Assembly (NCBI GenBank): GCA_043818215.1 | Contig: JBDRGC010000421.1 | Span: 1-23,281 of the forward strand | DNA: 23,281 nucleotides | Reading direction: 5' to 3' | Source: JBDRGC01 sp043818215 | GTDB taxonomy: Bacteria > Chloroflexota > Anaerolineae > Anaerolineales > UBA11858 | Part shown: in pieces, positions 8,023 to 15,899 of the stretch | How positions within the stretch are numbered: the first letter of the stretch is position 1 | Layout of the letters: each line of letters begins with the position of its first letter | Notes under the pieces: generated by a model | Databases searched by the model: none | The model's input: only the letters and a program-made list of their open reading frames with translations | Told to the model about the DNA's origin: nothing | Program-made: the position numbers and the translations under genes

Positions 8023-9555
8023 TCAGGGATTCGTTGTTTGGGAGAGGTCGAACAACAGATACCCTTCTCCCTCCCCGACAATGGCATAAGTATCGTTCAA
8101 TCTGGCATACAAGTCGCCCAGGCGGGCGAACTCTTTTAAACGTGTGACTAGAAAATAATCCATGCTGGCGGTGTGTCTGGCAAACCACTCGTCGAATGTC
8201 ATTTCTCGGGCGCCGCGCAGATCGCGGTATTTCATATCGCCGGTGTCGGGCCAGTTGGTCACGTTGACCCAGCCGTAATATGCCAGCCGGTCACCGTAAT
8301 CTTGGGTGAGGGCCACGATCTCGGCATCTCTATCAACGGCCTCGCCAATCGCTTCCCAATACGGAGGCTCGGGGCGGTAATCATCTCGCGCCAGGGTGAC
8401 GCGGATATCCCAGAGCTGGATGGCTGCCCCCAATAGCAGCACTCCCACCACCGCCAGCCGGGATGCCGTCCCCAAGTCCAGGTTGGCTATGCGTCGCAAA
8501 ACAAGCGCGGCCAATGGAGTCAATGACAACGCCACCAACGGAATCAGGGGCAAATGGTAGTAATCATGCGTCAAAAAATGGTAGGGAAAAAATAATCCAT
8601 AAACCACATATCCACCCCACAAACCCATCAAAAAAGCACGCTGAGACCGCTTCTCGAAGGCAAACACGCCCACCAGTCCAGCTATCAACCCGCTAAAGCC
8701 AACCACCGCGGTCATCTCCCCTGCCCAACGGACGTAATGAGTGGGATCGGTCAGCATAGCGGGGAGAAAACGCCCCTTGAATTGGGAACTCATTTCCAGC
8801 GCCAGCAGGCCGTAGAGCATAAAAATAGACACGGGCAAAGCAGAGAGTAAGGCAATGATCCAAATTCGCGCATCTCGGATGGCGTTTTTCAGGCCGCGGT
8901 CTGACAGAAGCAGCGCGGCCATGCCACCCAGCAGCATGAACACGGCCACCGATTTTACCAGTATGGCGACGCCGGCTGCCAACCCGGCGACGATGGCTGC
9001 CTTCCACGATGGGGCTTGACTCCACCGGTAGAACGCCCACCAGGCAATCACGATCCACATCACCATCAACGGGTCGGGTTGGAAGCTGCGGCTGGCGATG
9101 GCGCCGAAGGGGACGAATAGATAGAAGGCGGCCGCGATCACCCCACCATCGGACGATGTCATATCCCGGGCCAGGCAATATAGGGCTGCGCCGCCCAATA
9201 CCCAAAACAGTGCCGCGTAGATGCGTGCCACCCAAATCACTTCGGCGCCGATGACTCGATAAGTCAACGCAACCACTATTTCGAAGATACGCGGTTCGAT
9301 GACTGGCTTGGCTTGCAGGGCTTCGGCGGCCTGAGCGCGCTGCCACTCCGGGGCTGAGTCCAGGCCTCGGTAATACATCCCACGCGCAATCAAGGCCGAG
9401 AACAACTGCCGGGTGGCGTGGAAATCCAGCGGGGGGTCGGTCAAATCGTAAAGCCGGATTCCAAATCCCAAAATGAAAATCACGGCAAGCGTAAGCCGCA
9501 ACAAAATAGGAGAGCGGGCAAAAAAACTATGCGGTGAAACAGTCTGGTCTGTCAT
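8023..9555 (-). CDS. GT-C (GT39/ArnT-like) polytopic glycosyltransferase
   Basis: 510 residues with about ten or more membrane helices. LYDLTDPPLDFHATRQL after the first helix carries the acidic residues expected in the first extracytoplasmic loop of PMT/ArnT-type enzymes. RSFQPDPLM later in the protein is a second motif, shared with the paralogue at 10622-12163. The enzyme probably transfers a lipid-phosphate-linked sugar outside the membrane. The ATG at 9555 overlaps the GT2 stop as ATGA; a second ATG lies two codons upstream at 9561. The soluble C-terminal part, including DYGDRLAYYGWVNVTNWP, is also shared with the paralogue. Confidence 0.85.
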   Translation of the reverse strand: MTDQTVSPHSFFARSPILLRLTLAVIFILGFGIRLYDLTDPPLDFHATRQLFSALIARGMYYRGLDSAPEWQRAQAAEALQAKPVIEPRIFEIVVALTYRVIGAEVIWVARIYAALFWVLGGAALYCLARDMTSSDGGVIAAAFYLFVPFGAIASRSFQPDPLMVMWIVIAWWAFYRWSQAPSWKAAIVAGLAAGVAILVKSVAVFMLLGGMAALLLSDRGLKNAIRDARIWIIALLSALPVSIFMLYGLLALEMSSQFKGRFLPAMLTDPTHYVRWAGEMTAVVGFSGLIAGLVGVFAFEKRSQRAFLMGLWGGYVVYGLFFPYHFLTHDYYHLPLIPLVALSLTPLAALVLRRIANLDLGTASRLAVVGVLLLGAAIQLWDIRVTLARDDYRPEPPYWEAIGEAVDRDAEIVALTQDYGDRLAYYGWVNVTNWPDTGDMKYRDLRGAREMTFDEWFARHTASMDYFLVTRLKEFARLGDLYARLNDTYAIVGEGEGYLLFDLSQTTNP

Positions 9556-10538
9556 TGGCATTCGATCTCGTACAATGCGTTGAGGTTGTCAATTCCCATA
9601 ACCTGCATCGAAGTGGGTAGTTTGCTTTGCTGCGTCCGATAGTACACATCCCCCAACCACCCAGCCCCCACGATGCTCAAGGCGGCGAAAAGAATGCGAT
9701 GCCACTCGGTGAGAGCGGTTTGGGGATGAGTGCCCAGTGCCCGCAGATAGGCTTTCAGGGCCGGCCAGGCTTGCCCGCCATCGAGCAAATAGCGGGCATT
9801 GAAACGATGCGCCGCTGACCAAACCCGCCTCCGGTTGCGGGCGACCAATGCGGCTAGTTCTGGTTGTGTGCCCATCCAATCGAGGATACGGTAGGCTTCT
9901 GCGCCAAAACCGGCCGCCTGCGCCACGTTTTTGGCCGCGGCGTGATGGCGGGCGAATGCCCAAACTCGGTGGACGTGTTGGATTTCGGCAATTGTGGCGA
10001 TCCGCAGCCACAACTCGTGATCCAACAAAAAATGATAGGTTTCGTTTAGATACCCAGCCTGCTCCAACACTTCCCGGCGCATGAATACCGCCGGTTGACA
10101 GATGATTTTGAAGGCCACCAACCCTTCCAGCCCCCAATCGGCGAACTCGAGATCGTTCAGCGGGCGGCCATCCTGATCGAACGTGACCGCGTTCCCGTAG
10201 ACCAGGCCCACGTTGGGATGCCGCTCCATTTCCGCCGCGGCCTGGGCGACGGCCCCGGGGGCGTAGAGGTCATCCGAATTCAGCCAGGCGACGATCTCAC
10301 CAGTTGCCCGGCGGAGGCCTTTGTTGATAGCATCCGCCTGCCCGTTATCCGGCTCCGACACCCACCATGCCAGCCGGTCAGCATACTTGCGAATGATCTC
10401 GACACTGCCATCCATGGAGCCGCCATCAACGATGATATATTCCAGGTTGGGATATCCCTGACCGAGAACGGAGCGAATGGTCTGCTCTAAATATTCGGCT
10501 TGGTTGTAGGAGGGGGTGATGATGGAGACTTGGGGCAT
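9552..10538 (-). CDS. GT2 family glycosyltransferase
   Basis: 328 residues. VSIITPSYNQAEYLEQTI, IIVDGGSMDGS and LNSDD (86-90) define the GT-A nucleotide-sugar domain. A helical C-terminal region of about 110 residues follows and is absent from the shorter GT2 at 6283-7095. It is translationally coupled (ATGA) to the downstream GT-C gene, so the two probably work on successive steps of one glycan. Donor and acceptor are not predictable. Confidence 0.92.
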   Translation of the reverse strand: MPQVSIITPSYNQAEYLEQTIRSVLGQGYPNLEYIIVDGGSMDGSVEIIRKYADRLAWWVSEPDNGQADAINKGLRRATGEIVAWLNSDDLYAPGAVAQAAAEMERHPNVGLVYGNAVTFDQDGRPLNDLEFADWGLEGLVAFKIICQPAVFMRREVLEQAGYLNETYHFLLDHELWLRIATIAEIQHVHRVWAFARHHAAAKNVAQAAGFGAEAYRILDWMGTQPELAALVARNRRRVWSAAHRFNARYLLDGGQAWPALKAYLRALGTHPQTALTEWHRILFAALSIVGAGWLGDVYYRTQQSKLPTSMQVMGIDNLNALYEIECQ

Positions 10539-10542
10539 TGGG

Positions 10543-10590
10543 GGCTGGAGATTGGGGATTGGGGATTGGAGATTTGGGATTAGGGATTGG
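10543..10590. repeat. degenerate 7-mer tandem repeat (ATTGGGG family)
   Basis: Consecutive units ATTGGGG, ATTGGGG, ATTGGAG, ATTTGGG, ATTAGGG and ATTGGGA fill most of the 83-nt gap between a GT2 start and the upstream GT-C stop. The sequence resembles the heptanucleotide STRR repeats known from filamentous cyanobacteria. Confidence 0.9.
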
Positions 10591-10621
10591 GATGTGAGAT
10601 ACCTTCGAACCGCTTGATGGG

Positions 10622-12163
10622 CTATTCTTCGTCTTTTGGTTTCAACTCGTAGATAATATACCCTTCCCCCTCTGCAATTACTGGATAACTTCCTTGAAGC
10701 CTGGCCTTCAGCAAAGGTTGTTTTTCGAATTGAGACATCGTGGTTACCAGAAAATATCGTTTCCCCTCGGTGCGCTCCGCGAATTCGCGTTCGAACTCCT
10801 TTTCAGAGCTGCCGCGCAGATCCGCCAGTTTTCGATCTCTCTGAGAGGGCCATAAACTCACTTTTGTCCAGCCATAGTACATCAGGCGATAGCCATAATC
10901 TTGAGTCAGCGCGACGATTGGGCCATCATCAGGGACAGCCTCACCTACGCTTTGCCAATAAGCTGGTTCATGACGATAATCCTGGCTGGCTTGAACAGAG
11001 CGTGCAGTCCAGAGGGGATAAAAGACTCCGAGCAGAATGACTCCTACAAAAACAGTTTGCCACAACTTGCCCTGCATACTTAACTTATTGAGTAAAATTT
11101 CCGCCACAGGAGCCAAGGATAAAGCCAAAACAGGTACAAACTGCAAATGATAGTACTCATGAGTGTACATCTGATAAGGCAGCATCAGGCCATATAATCC
11201 ATATCCAATCCATAGGCCCAATAGCAAAACCCGATTTCGTGGTTTTGAGATCAAGACACCCACCATTCCCACAAAAACCAATGCCAGACTCATCAAGTAA
11301 CCCAGGAAGCTCATCCAGCGCACGTAGAATCCAGGATCGCGAATCAAATGAGATAAAGACACTGTCCACTGAGAAAAGTAGTCACTGTATCCCCCCGGAT
11401 CAAGCAGCATGTAATAGTATAAAGCTGGCAAAACCATCAGCACGGCCATCGCCCATACCTGGAGGTTTCGCCAAGTACGTTTGGGGCCAGGCACAGCCAA
11501 TACCGCCGCTACAGCAACTCCGCCAACCAAAAAGGCTGCCACCACTTTGATCAGCACAGCCAAACCGCCAACGATACCCGCCAGCACGGCCCACTTCCAT
11601 GTCTGCTCCTTTGTCCAGCGGAATATCGAATACACTGAAAAAACAATTCCAACGGTCATAAATGGATCAGGTTGAAAAGAGCGGCTCGCTTGCACGCCAA
11701 ATGCGAGGAAAAGATAATACCCCAGGGCAATCAGAGCGCCATCGACAGATGTCATATCGCGCCCCAGGATAAACAAAGCCACGCCGCCCAGCAACCAGAT
11801 CACCGAATTGAGTATCCGTGGAACAACAAGATTTTCGCCGCCAATGAGGCGATAAGCCACCGCGACAATAGTCTCGATTATGGGAGGCTCATACAATCCT
11901 ATCGTATCCTTGGAATCAATTGCTGCCTCCCGCATTGTGGGATCTGCATCGGGAAAAATGGTGTAGTAAATTCCCCGGGCCACGATTGCATTACGCAATT
12001 GGCGCGTCGGGTGAAAATCCAGGGGAGGATCCGTCAGATCATAAAGGCGGATTCCCAGGCCGAGGATGAATATCACTGCCAGAGTGAGAATCAACGAGAG
12101 GCGAGAGCGTGCAAAAAATGTCTGGGAGAGGGATATTTCTTTCATAATTTGTGTCGTTGGCAT
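10622..12163 (-). CDS. GT-C (GT39/ArnT-like) polytopic glycosyltransferase, paralogue of 8023-9555
   Basis: 513 residues, polytopic. It shares DLTDPPLDFHPTRQL, RDMTSVDG, ASRSFQPDPFM and a C-terminal IVALTQDYGYRLMYYGW with the paralogue at 8023-9555, and likewise probably uses a lipid-linked sugar donor. The start is ATG at 12163; an internal ATG at 12145 is possible, and neither has a recognisable ribosome binding site. The upstream 350 nt is repeat DNA without an evident promoter. Together with the adjacent GT2 genes it makes a GT2/GT-C, GT2/GT-C pattern, suggesting duplication of a pair. Confidence 0.85.
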   Translation of the reverse strand: MPTTQIMKEISLSQTFFARSRLSLILTLAVIFILGLGIRLYDLTDPPLDFHPTRQLRNAIVARGIYYTIFPDADPTMREAAIDSKDTIGLYEPPIIETIVAVAYRLIGGENLVVPRILNSVIWLLGGVALFILGRDMTSVDGALIALGYYLFLAFGVQASRSFQPDPFMTVGIVFSVYSIFRWTKEQTWKWAVLAGIVGGLAVLIKVVAAFLVGGVAVAAVLAVPGPKRTWRNLQVWAMAVLMVLPALYYYMLLDPGGYSDYFSQWTVSLSHLIRDPGFYVRWMSFLGYLMSLALVFVGMVGVLISKPRNRVLLLGLWIGYGLYGLMLPYQMYTHEYYHLQFVPVLALSLAPVAEILLNKLSMQGKLWQTVFVGVILLGVFYPLWTARSVQASQDYRHEPAYWQSVGEAVPDDGPIVALTQDYGYRLMYYGWTKVSLWPSQRDRKLADLRGSSEKEFEREFAERTEGKRYFLVTTMSQFEKQPLLKARLQGSYPVIAEGEGYIIYELKPKDEE

Positions 12164-12167
12164 AAGA

Positions 12168-12204
12168 TGTAGACAAGGTATACAGGGTATACAGGGTTTT
12201 CCCT
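12168..12204. repeat. 8-9-mer repeat (GTATACAGG), left arm of a repeat island
   Basis: GTAGACAA is followed by GTATACAGG copies directly upstream of the GT-C start. The same words occur on the other strand at 12480-12516, so the two tracts flank the island 12168-12516 as imperfect inverted arms. Confidence 0.75.
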
Positions 12205-12240
12205 TGTCGGTAGTGGTAACAAAGTAAGTGATGACTCATG

Positions 12241-12315
12241 ACTCGTTCCACTGCTTCATGACTCATTCCACTGCTTCATGACTCGTTCCACTGCTTCATG
12301 ACTCGTTCCACTGCT
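12241..12315. repeat. 20-bp tandem repeat, 3.75 copies
   Basis: Unit ACTCGTTCCACTGCTTCATG at 12241-12260, 12261-12280 (one G-to-A change) and 12281-12300, plus a partial copy 12301-12315. The copies are head to tail with no spacers, so this is not CRISPR. A TTCCAC/GTGGAA hairpin closes the tract near 12306-12326. Confidence 0.95.
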
Positions 12316-12377
12316 CTGCGGTGGAACGCTTGCGATGACGTTCTACGTCCCAGCGCGGAGCGCATAAGCGGTGGATT

Positions 12378-12460
12378 ACGACGCAGGAGCATCGTAACCA
12401 GAGCAAACGACGCAGGAGCAACGTAACCAGAGCAAGGCCAACGTAACCAGAGCAAGGCCA
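12378..12460. repeat. nested tandem repeats (28-bp unit x2, then 20-bp unit x2)
   Basis: ACGACGCAGGAGCA and the adjoining CGTAACCAGAGCA recur at 12378-12405 and 12407-12434. ACGTAACCAGAGCAAGGCCA then occurs at 12421-12440 and 12441-12460. I see no supported gene in the 353-nt stretch 12164-12516; its contents are these repeats and the flanking inverted arms. Confidence 0.9.
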
Positions 12461-12479
12461 TCACTTACTATCTAGCCAC

Positions 12480-12516
12480 CACCCCCTTGTCTACTTGTAT
12501 ACCCTGTTTACTTTGC
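12480..12516. repeat. 8-mer repeat, right arm of the repeat island
   Basis: On the minus strand this reads TAAACAGGGTATACAAGTAG and continues, matching words of the 12168-12204 tract. It starts immediately at the DUF115-like stop codon at 12517, and the TAG stop looks like part of a repeat unit. Confidence 0.7.
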
Positions 12517-13404
12517 CTACTCAAACAACGTCCCGTACTCCACCTTCGGAAATATCTGCAACTTGCCCCCCACTGTAGCGTCGACCACTTCCCGTCCCGC
12601 GGACTCGTAGGCTTGCTGGGCCATGCGGTAGCCCGCCTCGGATGAAGCCAGGTCGGGCAGTTGCCAGCGGAAGCCTTTGCCAAAATAGCGCCCATCGAAA
12701 TGATCGGGGTCGTCTCCATTGGAAGTCACTGTGGTGTTAGGCTCGCCTTGGCTGGCGAAACTATGATCCACCCCGATGAGAATGGCCTGCTCGAAGCCCA
12801 TGTAGAAAGCCAATTGTAGGCAGACATAAGTCACCGTGCCGCCTTCCCACAAACGGCCAGTCACATCCGGGGCGAATTTGGGGCCGGTGTAGGTGGTGTG
12901 GAGGAAAGTTGGGGATTGGGGGTTGGTAAATTGGTAGATTGGTAAATTGGTAGATTGGTAAATTGGTAGATTGGTAGATTGGTGAATTGGAGAATTGGGG
13001 AAAAAGCGGTGCGAGCGCCAGGAGAAGAAGCGGGGCATATCGAGGGCGAGGAAGTCATCTACGCATTGTTCTATGACCAGATCGTTGACCGAGACAAGAA
13101 AGCTGGTGCGGAAACCCCACTCCGGGAAAGCCAGATAGATGCGGTTCATCCCGAAAGTGAATTCGCCCCGCAATTTCGAGACGTCGGTCCGCTTCAGGCT
13201 GGGGCCGTTGCCGATGATGAAGCAGCGTTCTCCCTTGTGAATATCCTTCAGCGCCGCCAGCCGGGCGATGCTCTCCCGCCGCCAGGGATGCAAAGTCGCC
13301 GCGGGCCACTGGGCGGCGCGCTGGAGAGCGTAGCGCGCCTCGCTCAACGGCTGCCAGATGATAGAGGGAAACAAACCTTTGATAGTTGTCCGTAAATTCG
13401 GCAT
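12517..13404 (-). CDS. DUF115 / MptE-like (Maf- or GT42-related) putative glycosyltransferase
   Basis: 295 residues. FIIGNGPSLKRTDVSKL (63-79) is the nucleotide-binding signature shared by DUF115 (Maf/MptE-like) proteins and resembles the N-terminus of GT42 sialyltransferases. FGMNRIYLAFP and the later AILIGVDHSF (207-216) fit the same fold. Residues about 137-167 are built of an 8-residue peptide repeat (STNLPIYQ) encoded by a DNA octamer array, apparently an in-frame insertion in a loop. Given a cytidylyltransferase, an SDR and a dehydrogenase just upstream, it may transfer an activated acidic sugar; this is inference. The start ATG has GGAGAG nine bases upstream, 37 nt after the SDR stop. 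Confidence 0.7.
   Translation of the reverse strand: MPNLRTTIKGLFPSIIWQPLSEARYALQRAAQWPAATLHPWRRESIARLAALKDIHKGERCFIIGNGPSLKRTDVSKLRGEFTFGMNRIYLAFPEWGFRTSFLVSVNDLVIEQCVDDFLALDMPRFFSWRSHRFFPNSPIHQSTNLPIYQSTNLPIYQFTNPQSPTFLHTTYTGPKFAPDVTGRLWEGGTVTYVCLQLAFYMGFEQAILIGVDHSFASQGEPNTTVTSNGDDPDHFDGRYFGKGFRWQLPDLASSEAGYRMAQQAYESAGREVVDATVGGKLQIFPKVEYGTLFE
12903..13003. repeat. degenerate 8-mer tandem repeat inside the DUF115-like gene
   Basis: The plus strand shows alternating AATTGGTA and GATTGGTA units, about ten of them, ending in AATTGGAG and AATTGGGG. Because 8 is not a multiple of 3, three units encode one octapeptide that is the same in every reading phase. Both STNLPIYQ repeats of the protein come from this array. 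Confidence 0.95.
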
Positions 13405-13441
13405 TCTCAGTCGCTCTCCGCTTCACGCCTTCCGCTACCCG

Positions 13442-14317
13442 CTACTCCGTACTCAAGCGGGCCGTCGCACCACCATCGACGATCATCGACTGCCCGGTCA
13501 TAAAGGATGATTGCTCCCCATCGGCCAGGAAGTAGATCGCGTGGGCAATTTCCTCGGGAGTGCCGATCTTGCCGCTGACTGTCTTGCGGGCCAGATTCTC
13601 CAACCGCTGGTGGATATTCCCGCCCCCGGCGTGGTCGCGGTTCAGGCCGGCCCGCAGCATGGGCGTATCCACTGCACCCGGCAAAATTGCGTTGACGCGA
13701 ATATTGTCGGATGCGAATTCGATAGCCATGGCCCGCGTCAGAGCCAGCAGACCGCCCTTGCTGGCGGCGTAAGCGGCGATATTCTTGGAGGTCGCCACGG
13801 CATGGACAGAGGAGACATTGACCACCGCCCCGCCCCCATCCTGCTTCAACAACGGGTGGGCCAGTTTGGCACCCAGAAACACCGAGCGCAGGTTGGCCGC
13901 CATCACCGCGTCCCACTCCTCGACAGTGGTCTCCAGCAAAGGTTTGGCGATCTGCACGGCGGCGTTATTGATCAGCGCATCCAATGTATCGGTGAAAGCC
14001 TGCGCCTGCTCGAAGATGGACTCCAAATCCTCGGGGGCGGAGATGTCCGATTGGATGAACAGGCCGGTTTCGGGGAATGCCTCTCCAAACGGTTGGCGGT
14101 CCACACCGATGACGCGCCAGCCCTTCTCGGCGAAGAGCTTCACGGTGGCGCGGCCAATTCCGCCCGCTGCGCCGGTGATGAGCATGTATTTGGGATTGGA
14201 GATTGGAGACAGCGTGCCCTTTGGGTATTGGAGTTTAGAGATTGGAGATTGGGGATTAGAGATTGGAGGATGTTCCCCTATGGGGATGTTGCGCGAGAGA
14301 TTGGCTTTATTGCTCAT
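13442..14317 (-). CDS. short-chain dehydrogenase/reductase (SDR) with repeat-encoded N-terminal extension
   Basis: 291 residues. The classical SDR core begins at residue 45: TGAAGGIG (48-55) for NAD(P), NNAA (117-120), catalytic S169 or S170, Y183 and K187 in YAASK, and a normal C-terminus (FMTGQSMIVDGGA). It should oxidise or reduce a hydroxyl/keto group, probably on a sugar. Residues 1-44 are not SDR sequence: they come largely from a 7-mer DNA repeat (PPISNPQSPIS, SPISNPK). The start at 14317 overlaps the HicA stop as ATGA without a visible Shine-Dalgarno. An internal ATG at 14185 would give the bare core but also lacks one. Confidence 0.88.
   Translation of the reverse strand: MSNKANLSRNIPIGEHPPISNPQSPISKLQYPKGTLSPISNPKYMLITGAAGGIGRATVKLFAEKGWRVIGVDRQPFGEAFPETGLFIQSDISAPEDLESIFEQAQAFTDTLDALINNAAVQIAKPLLETTVEEWDAVMAANLRSVFLGAKLAHPLLKQDGGGAVVNVSSVHAVATSKNIAAYAASKGGLLALTRAMAIEFASDNIRVNAILPGAVDTPMLRAGLNRDHAGGGNIHQRLENLARKTVSGKIGTPEEIAHAIYFLADGEQSSFMTGQSMIVDGGATARLSTE
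14188..14275. repeat. 7-mer tandem repeat in the 5' end of the SDR gene
   Basis: Units ATTGGAG, ATTGGGG and ATTAGAG occur in two blocks separated by a short non-repeat stretch. The tract belongs to the same family as 10543-10590. On the coding strand it is read as Pro/Ser/Asn/Gln-rich peptide. Confidence 0.9.
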
Positions 14318-14538
14318 AACAATTCTAGAAACTCGTCTGGTGTCAAATCAGCATCACGAAGGATTTTTCGTAACAGGCCGAGTCCAATATCTTTATGAGG
14401 ATGAATCGGAACGGTAACTACGCGGCCGTCTTCATGCCTGAACCGGGCGTGGCTGCCGTGTTGCCGGACGACCTGAAAGCCAGCGATCTCGAGAGCACGA
14501 ATCACTTGTCTAGATTTCAACATCGGCAAACGCGCCAT
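14314..14538 (-). CDS. hicA: HicA mRNA-interferase toxin
   Basis: 74 residues, the normal HicA size. SRQVIRALEIAGFQVVRQ, then GSHARF with the catalytic His30, then VPIHPHKDIGLGLLRKIL form the dsRBD-like HicA fold. Family members cleave mRNA independently of the ribosome. The start codon shares one base with the HicB stop (TAATG), and the stop overlaps the SDR start (ATGA). Confidence 0.92.
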   Translation of the reverse strand: MARLPMLKSRQVIRALEIAGFQVVRQHGSHARFRHEDGRVVTVPIHPHKDIGLGLLRKILRDADLTPDEFLELL

Positions 14539-14750
14539 TACACGGTCACCCGTTGAACCCCAACAAACTCAGGCAAGACAACCCCTACTCCTAGTTTGTC
14601 TTCCAGGCAAAGCTCGATCACTTCTCGAATATTTGTCATCAACTCATCTAAAGTCTGCCCTTGAGCATAACAGGCGCGCAGTTGGGGTACTTCGCCCACA
14701 AAGAAACCATCTTCGTCTTTTTCAACAAACACATAAAAATCGCGCTTCAT
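14538..14750 (-). CDS. hicB: HicB antitoxin
   Basis: 70 residues. FYVFVEKDEDGFFVGEVPQL, CYAQGQTLDELMTNIREVIE and LPEFVGVQRVTV are the degenerate RNase H-like HicB fold. There is no DNA-binding tail, so it is the short form. The gene precedes hicA and has a strong ribosome binding site. Confidence 0.92.
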   Translation of the reverse strand: MKRDFYVFVEKDEDGFFVGEVPQLRACYAQGQTLDELMTNIREVIELCLEDKLGVGVVLPEFVGVQRVTV

Positions 14751-14758
14751 TTTCTAAA

Positions 14759-14763
14759 CCTCC
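14759..14763 (-). promoter_or_regulatory. strong Shine-Dalgarno of hicB (14750)
   Basis: GGAGG lies 8 nt before the ATG. It contrasts with the absence of such a site at the SDR start just downstream of the module. Confidence 0.8.
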
Positions 14764-14765
14764 GT

Positions 14766-14828
14766 TGCATATTTACGCACTTGCCACTTGCAAACTTGCA
14801 CACTTACTCACTCGCCACTTGCACACTC
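14766..14828. repeat. 7-8-mer degenerate repeat (CACTTGC family)
   Basis: Words such as CCACTTG, CAAACTTG, CACACTTA and CACACTCG follow one another between the hicB leader and the C-terminal codons of the dehydrogenase. The repeat encodes the last residues of that enzyme (VQVASE). Confidence 0.75.
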
Positions 14829-15766
14829 GCATCCATTCCCAACCCCGCCAACAAATTGCTGATCGTATTCCAGTGGACGCGCTCCCAGGCTGCCGGGCTG
14901 GAATTTGAGTTGTGAGGGGCCAGCATAACGTTGTCCATCCGAAGCAGCGGACTGGAATTGGGGAGTTGTTCCGTTTCGAAAACGTCCAGTGCCGCCCCGG
15001 AGATGACGCCCGCTTTCAGGGCCTCCACCAAAGCGGATTCGTCCACGATGGGGCCGCGGGCTGTGTTGATCAATACTGCGGTAGGTTCCATCTGGGCGAA
15101 GGTCTCCGCGTTCATCAGATGATGGCTGGTGGGGTTCAAGTCACAATTTACGCTGACGAAATCAGAAGTGGAGAGTAGAGATTGGAGATTGGTCATTTCG
15201 ATCCCGGTTTCAGCGATAAAGACGTGATCGATCTCGACAATATCATTGCCCAGAATGGTCATCCCAAAGGCACGCGCCCGGCGGACAACCGCCTTGCCGA
15301 CATTGCCCACGCCGATCACGCCCAGTGTACATTCGCTGAGTGAGCACCCCGGGATTTTTTGCCACGTCCCAGCCTTCATGGCTTTGTCCATCCACGGCTG
15401 GCGGCGGGCGAAGGCCAAAATATATCCCATCACGCTATCCGCCACGGGTAGGGTGAAAGCATTGAGGGTGCGACCGATTTTGATGCCGAGGCGAGCGCAG
15501 GCTGCCTGGTCAATCGAGTCGATGCCGGTGCCCCATTTGGAGATCACCTTCAGCCGCGGGGAGCAGGCCTCCAGCACGCGAGCGGTGTAACGGTCATCGC
15601 CGCAGATGGTGCCATCGAATTGCCCGGCGTAGGCCAGCAGGTCGGCTTCTTCCAGGCGCTCTTCCACATCGGGCACGATCAATTCCAGCCCAAAGTTTTC
15701 CAGCACCGGGCGGAAGCGGTCGAGGAAAGGGATCATGTAGGGGGCGGAGAGGAGGATGGTATACAT
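14804..15766 (-). CDS. D-isomer-specific 2-hydroxyacid dehydrogenase (phosphoglycerate-dehydrogenase-like)
   Basis: 320 residues. GVIGVGNVGKAV (G152, G154, G157) binds NAD. R237 in NTARGPIVDE, E266 in DVFETEQLP and H285 in LAPHNS are the Arg-Glu-His catalytic set, with the R-to-E spacing of E. coli SerA. There is no regulatory ACT domain. Since it lies between a sugar cytidylyltransferase and an SDR, a role in making a modified sugar acid is more likely than serine biosynthesis; this is inference. A short 7-mer DNA repeat encodes TNLQSLLS (192-199) at the position where relatives have a similar hydrophobic pattern. No Shine-Dalgarno is obvious. Confidence 0.88.
   Translation of the reverse strand: MYTILLSAPYMIPFLDRFRPVLENFGLELIVPDVEERLEEADLLAYAGQFDGTICGDDRYTARVLEACSPRLKVISKWGTGIDSIDQAACARLGIKIGRTLNAFTLPVADSVMGYILAFARRQPWMDKAMKAGTWQKIPGCSLSECTLGVIGVGNVGKAVVRRARAFGMTILGNDIVEIDHVFIAETGIEMTNLQSLLSTSDFVSVNCDLNPTSHHLMNAETFAQMEPTAVLINTARGPIVDESALVEALKAGVISGAALDVFETEQLPNSSPLLRMDNVMLAPHNSNSSPAAWERVHWNTISNLLAGLGMDASVQVASE
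15173..15199. repeat. short 7-mer repeat inside the dehydrogenase gene
   Basis: AGTGGAG, AGTAGAG, ATTGGAG and ATTGGTC in a row, the ATTGGAG family again, in frame inside a conserved enzyme domain. Confidence 0.7.
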
Positions 15767-15772
15767 AAGTAA

Positions 15773-15899
15773 ATAGGGAATCAGTAGATCAGGAAACCAG
15801 GGATCAGGAAACCAGTAAATCAGTAAACCAGTAAATCAGTAAACCAGTGGAGCAGTGGAGCAGTGTCGACTGATTTACTGATCTACTGATCTACTGATT
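15773..15899. repeat. octamer tandem repeat with inverted tail
   Basis: AATCAGTA, AACCAGTA, GATCAGGA and GAGCAGTG units run across the gap between the cytidylyltransferase and the dehydrogenase. After GTCGAC the array continues in reverse-complement form (TACTGATC copies), giving a hairpin-capable structure that reaches the last codons of the cytidylyltransferase. Confidence 0.92.

Noticed and set aside
12241..12460. Possible CRISPR array
   Set aside because: Units are head to tail without unique spacers, and no cas genes are present.
12276..12464. Small minus-strand open frame in the repeat island
   Set aside because: It is translation of the tandem repeats, without a ribosome binding site or any protein signature.
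13511..14398. 295-codon plus-strand open frame
   Set aside because: Antisense to the SDR gene, whose catalytic and cofactor motifs are intact. The length reflects codon bias on the opposite strand.
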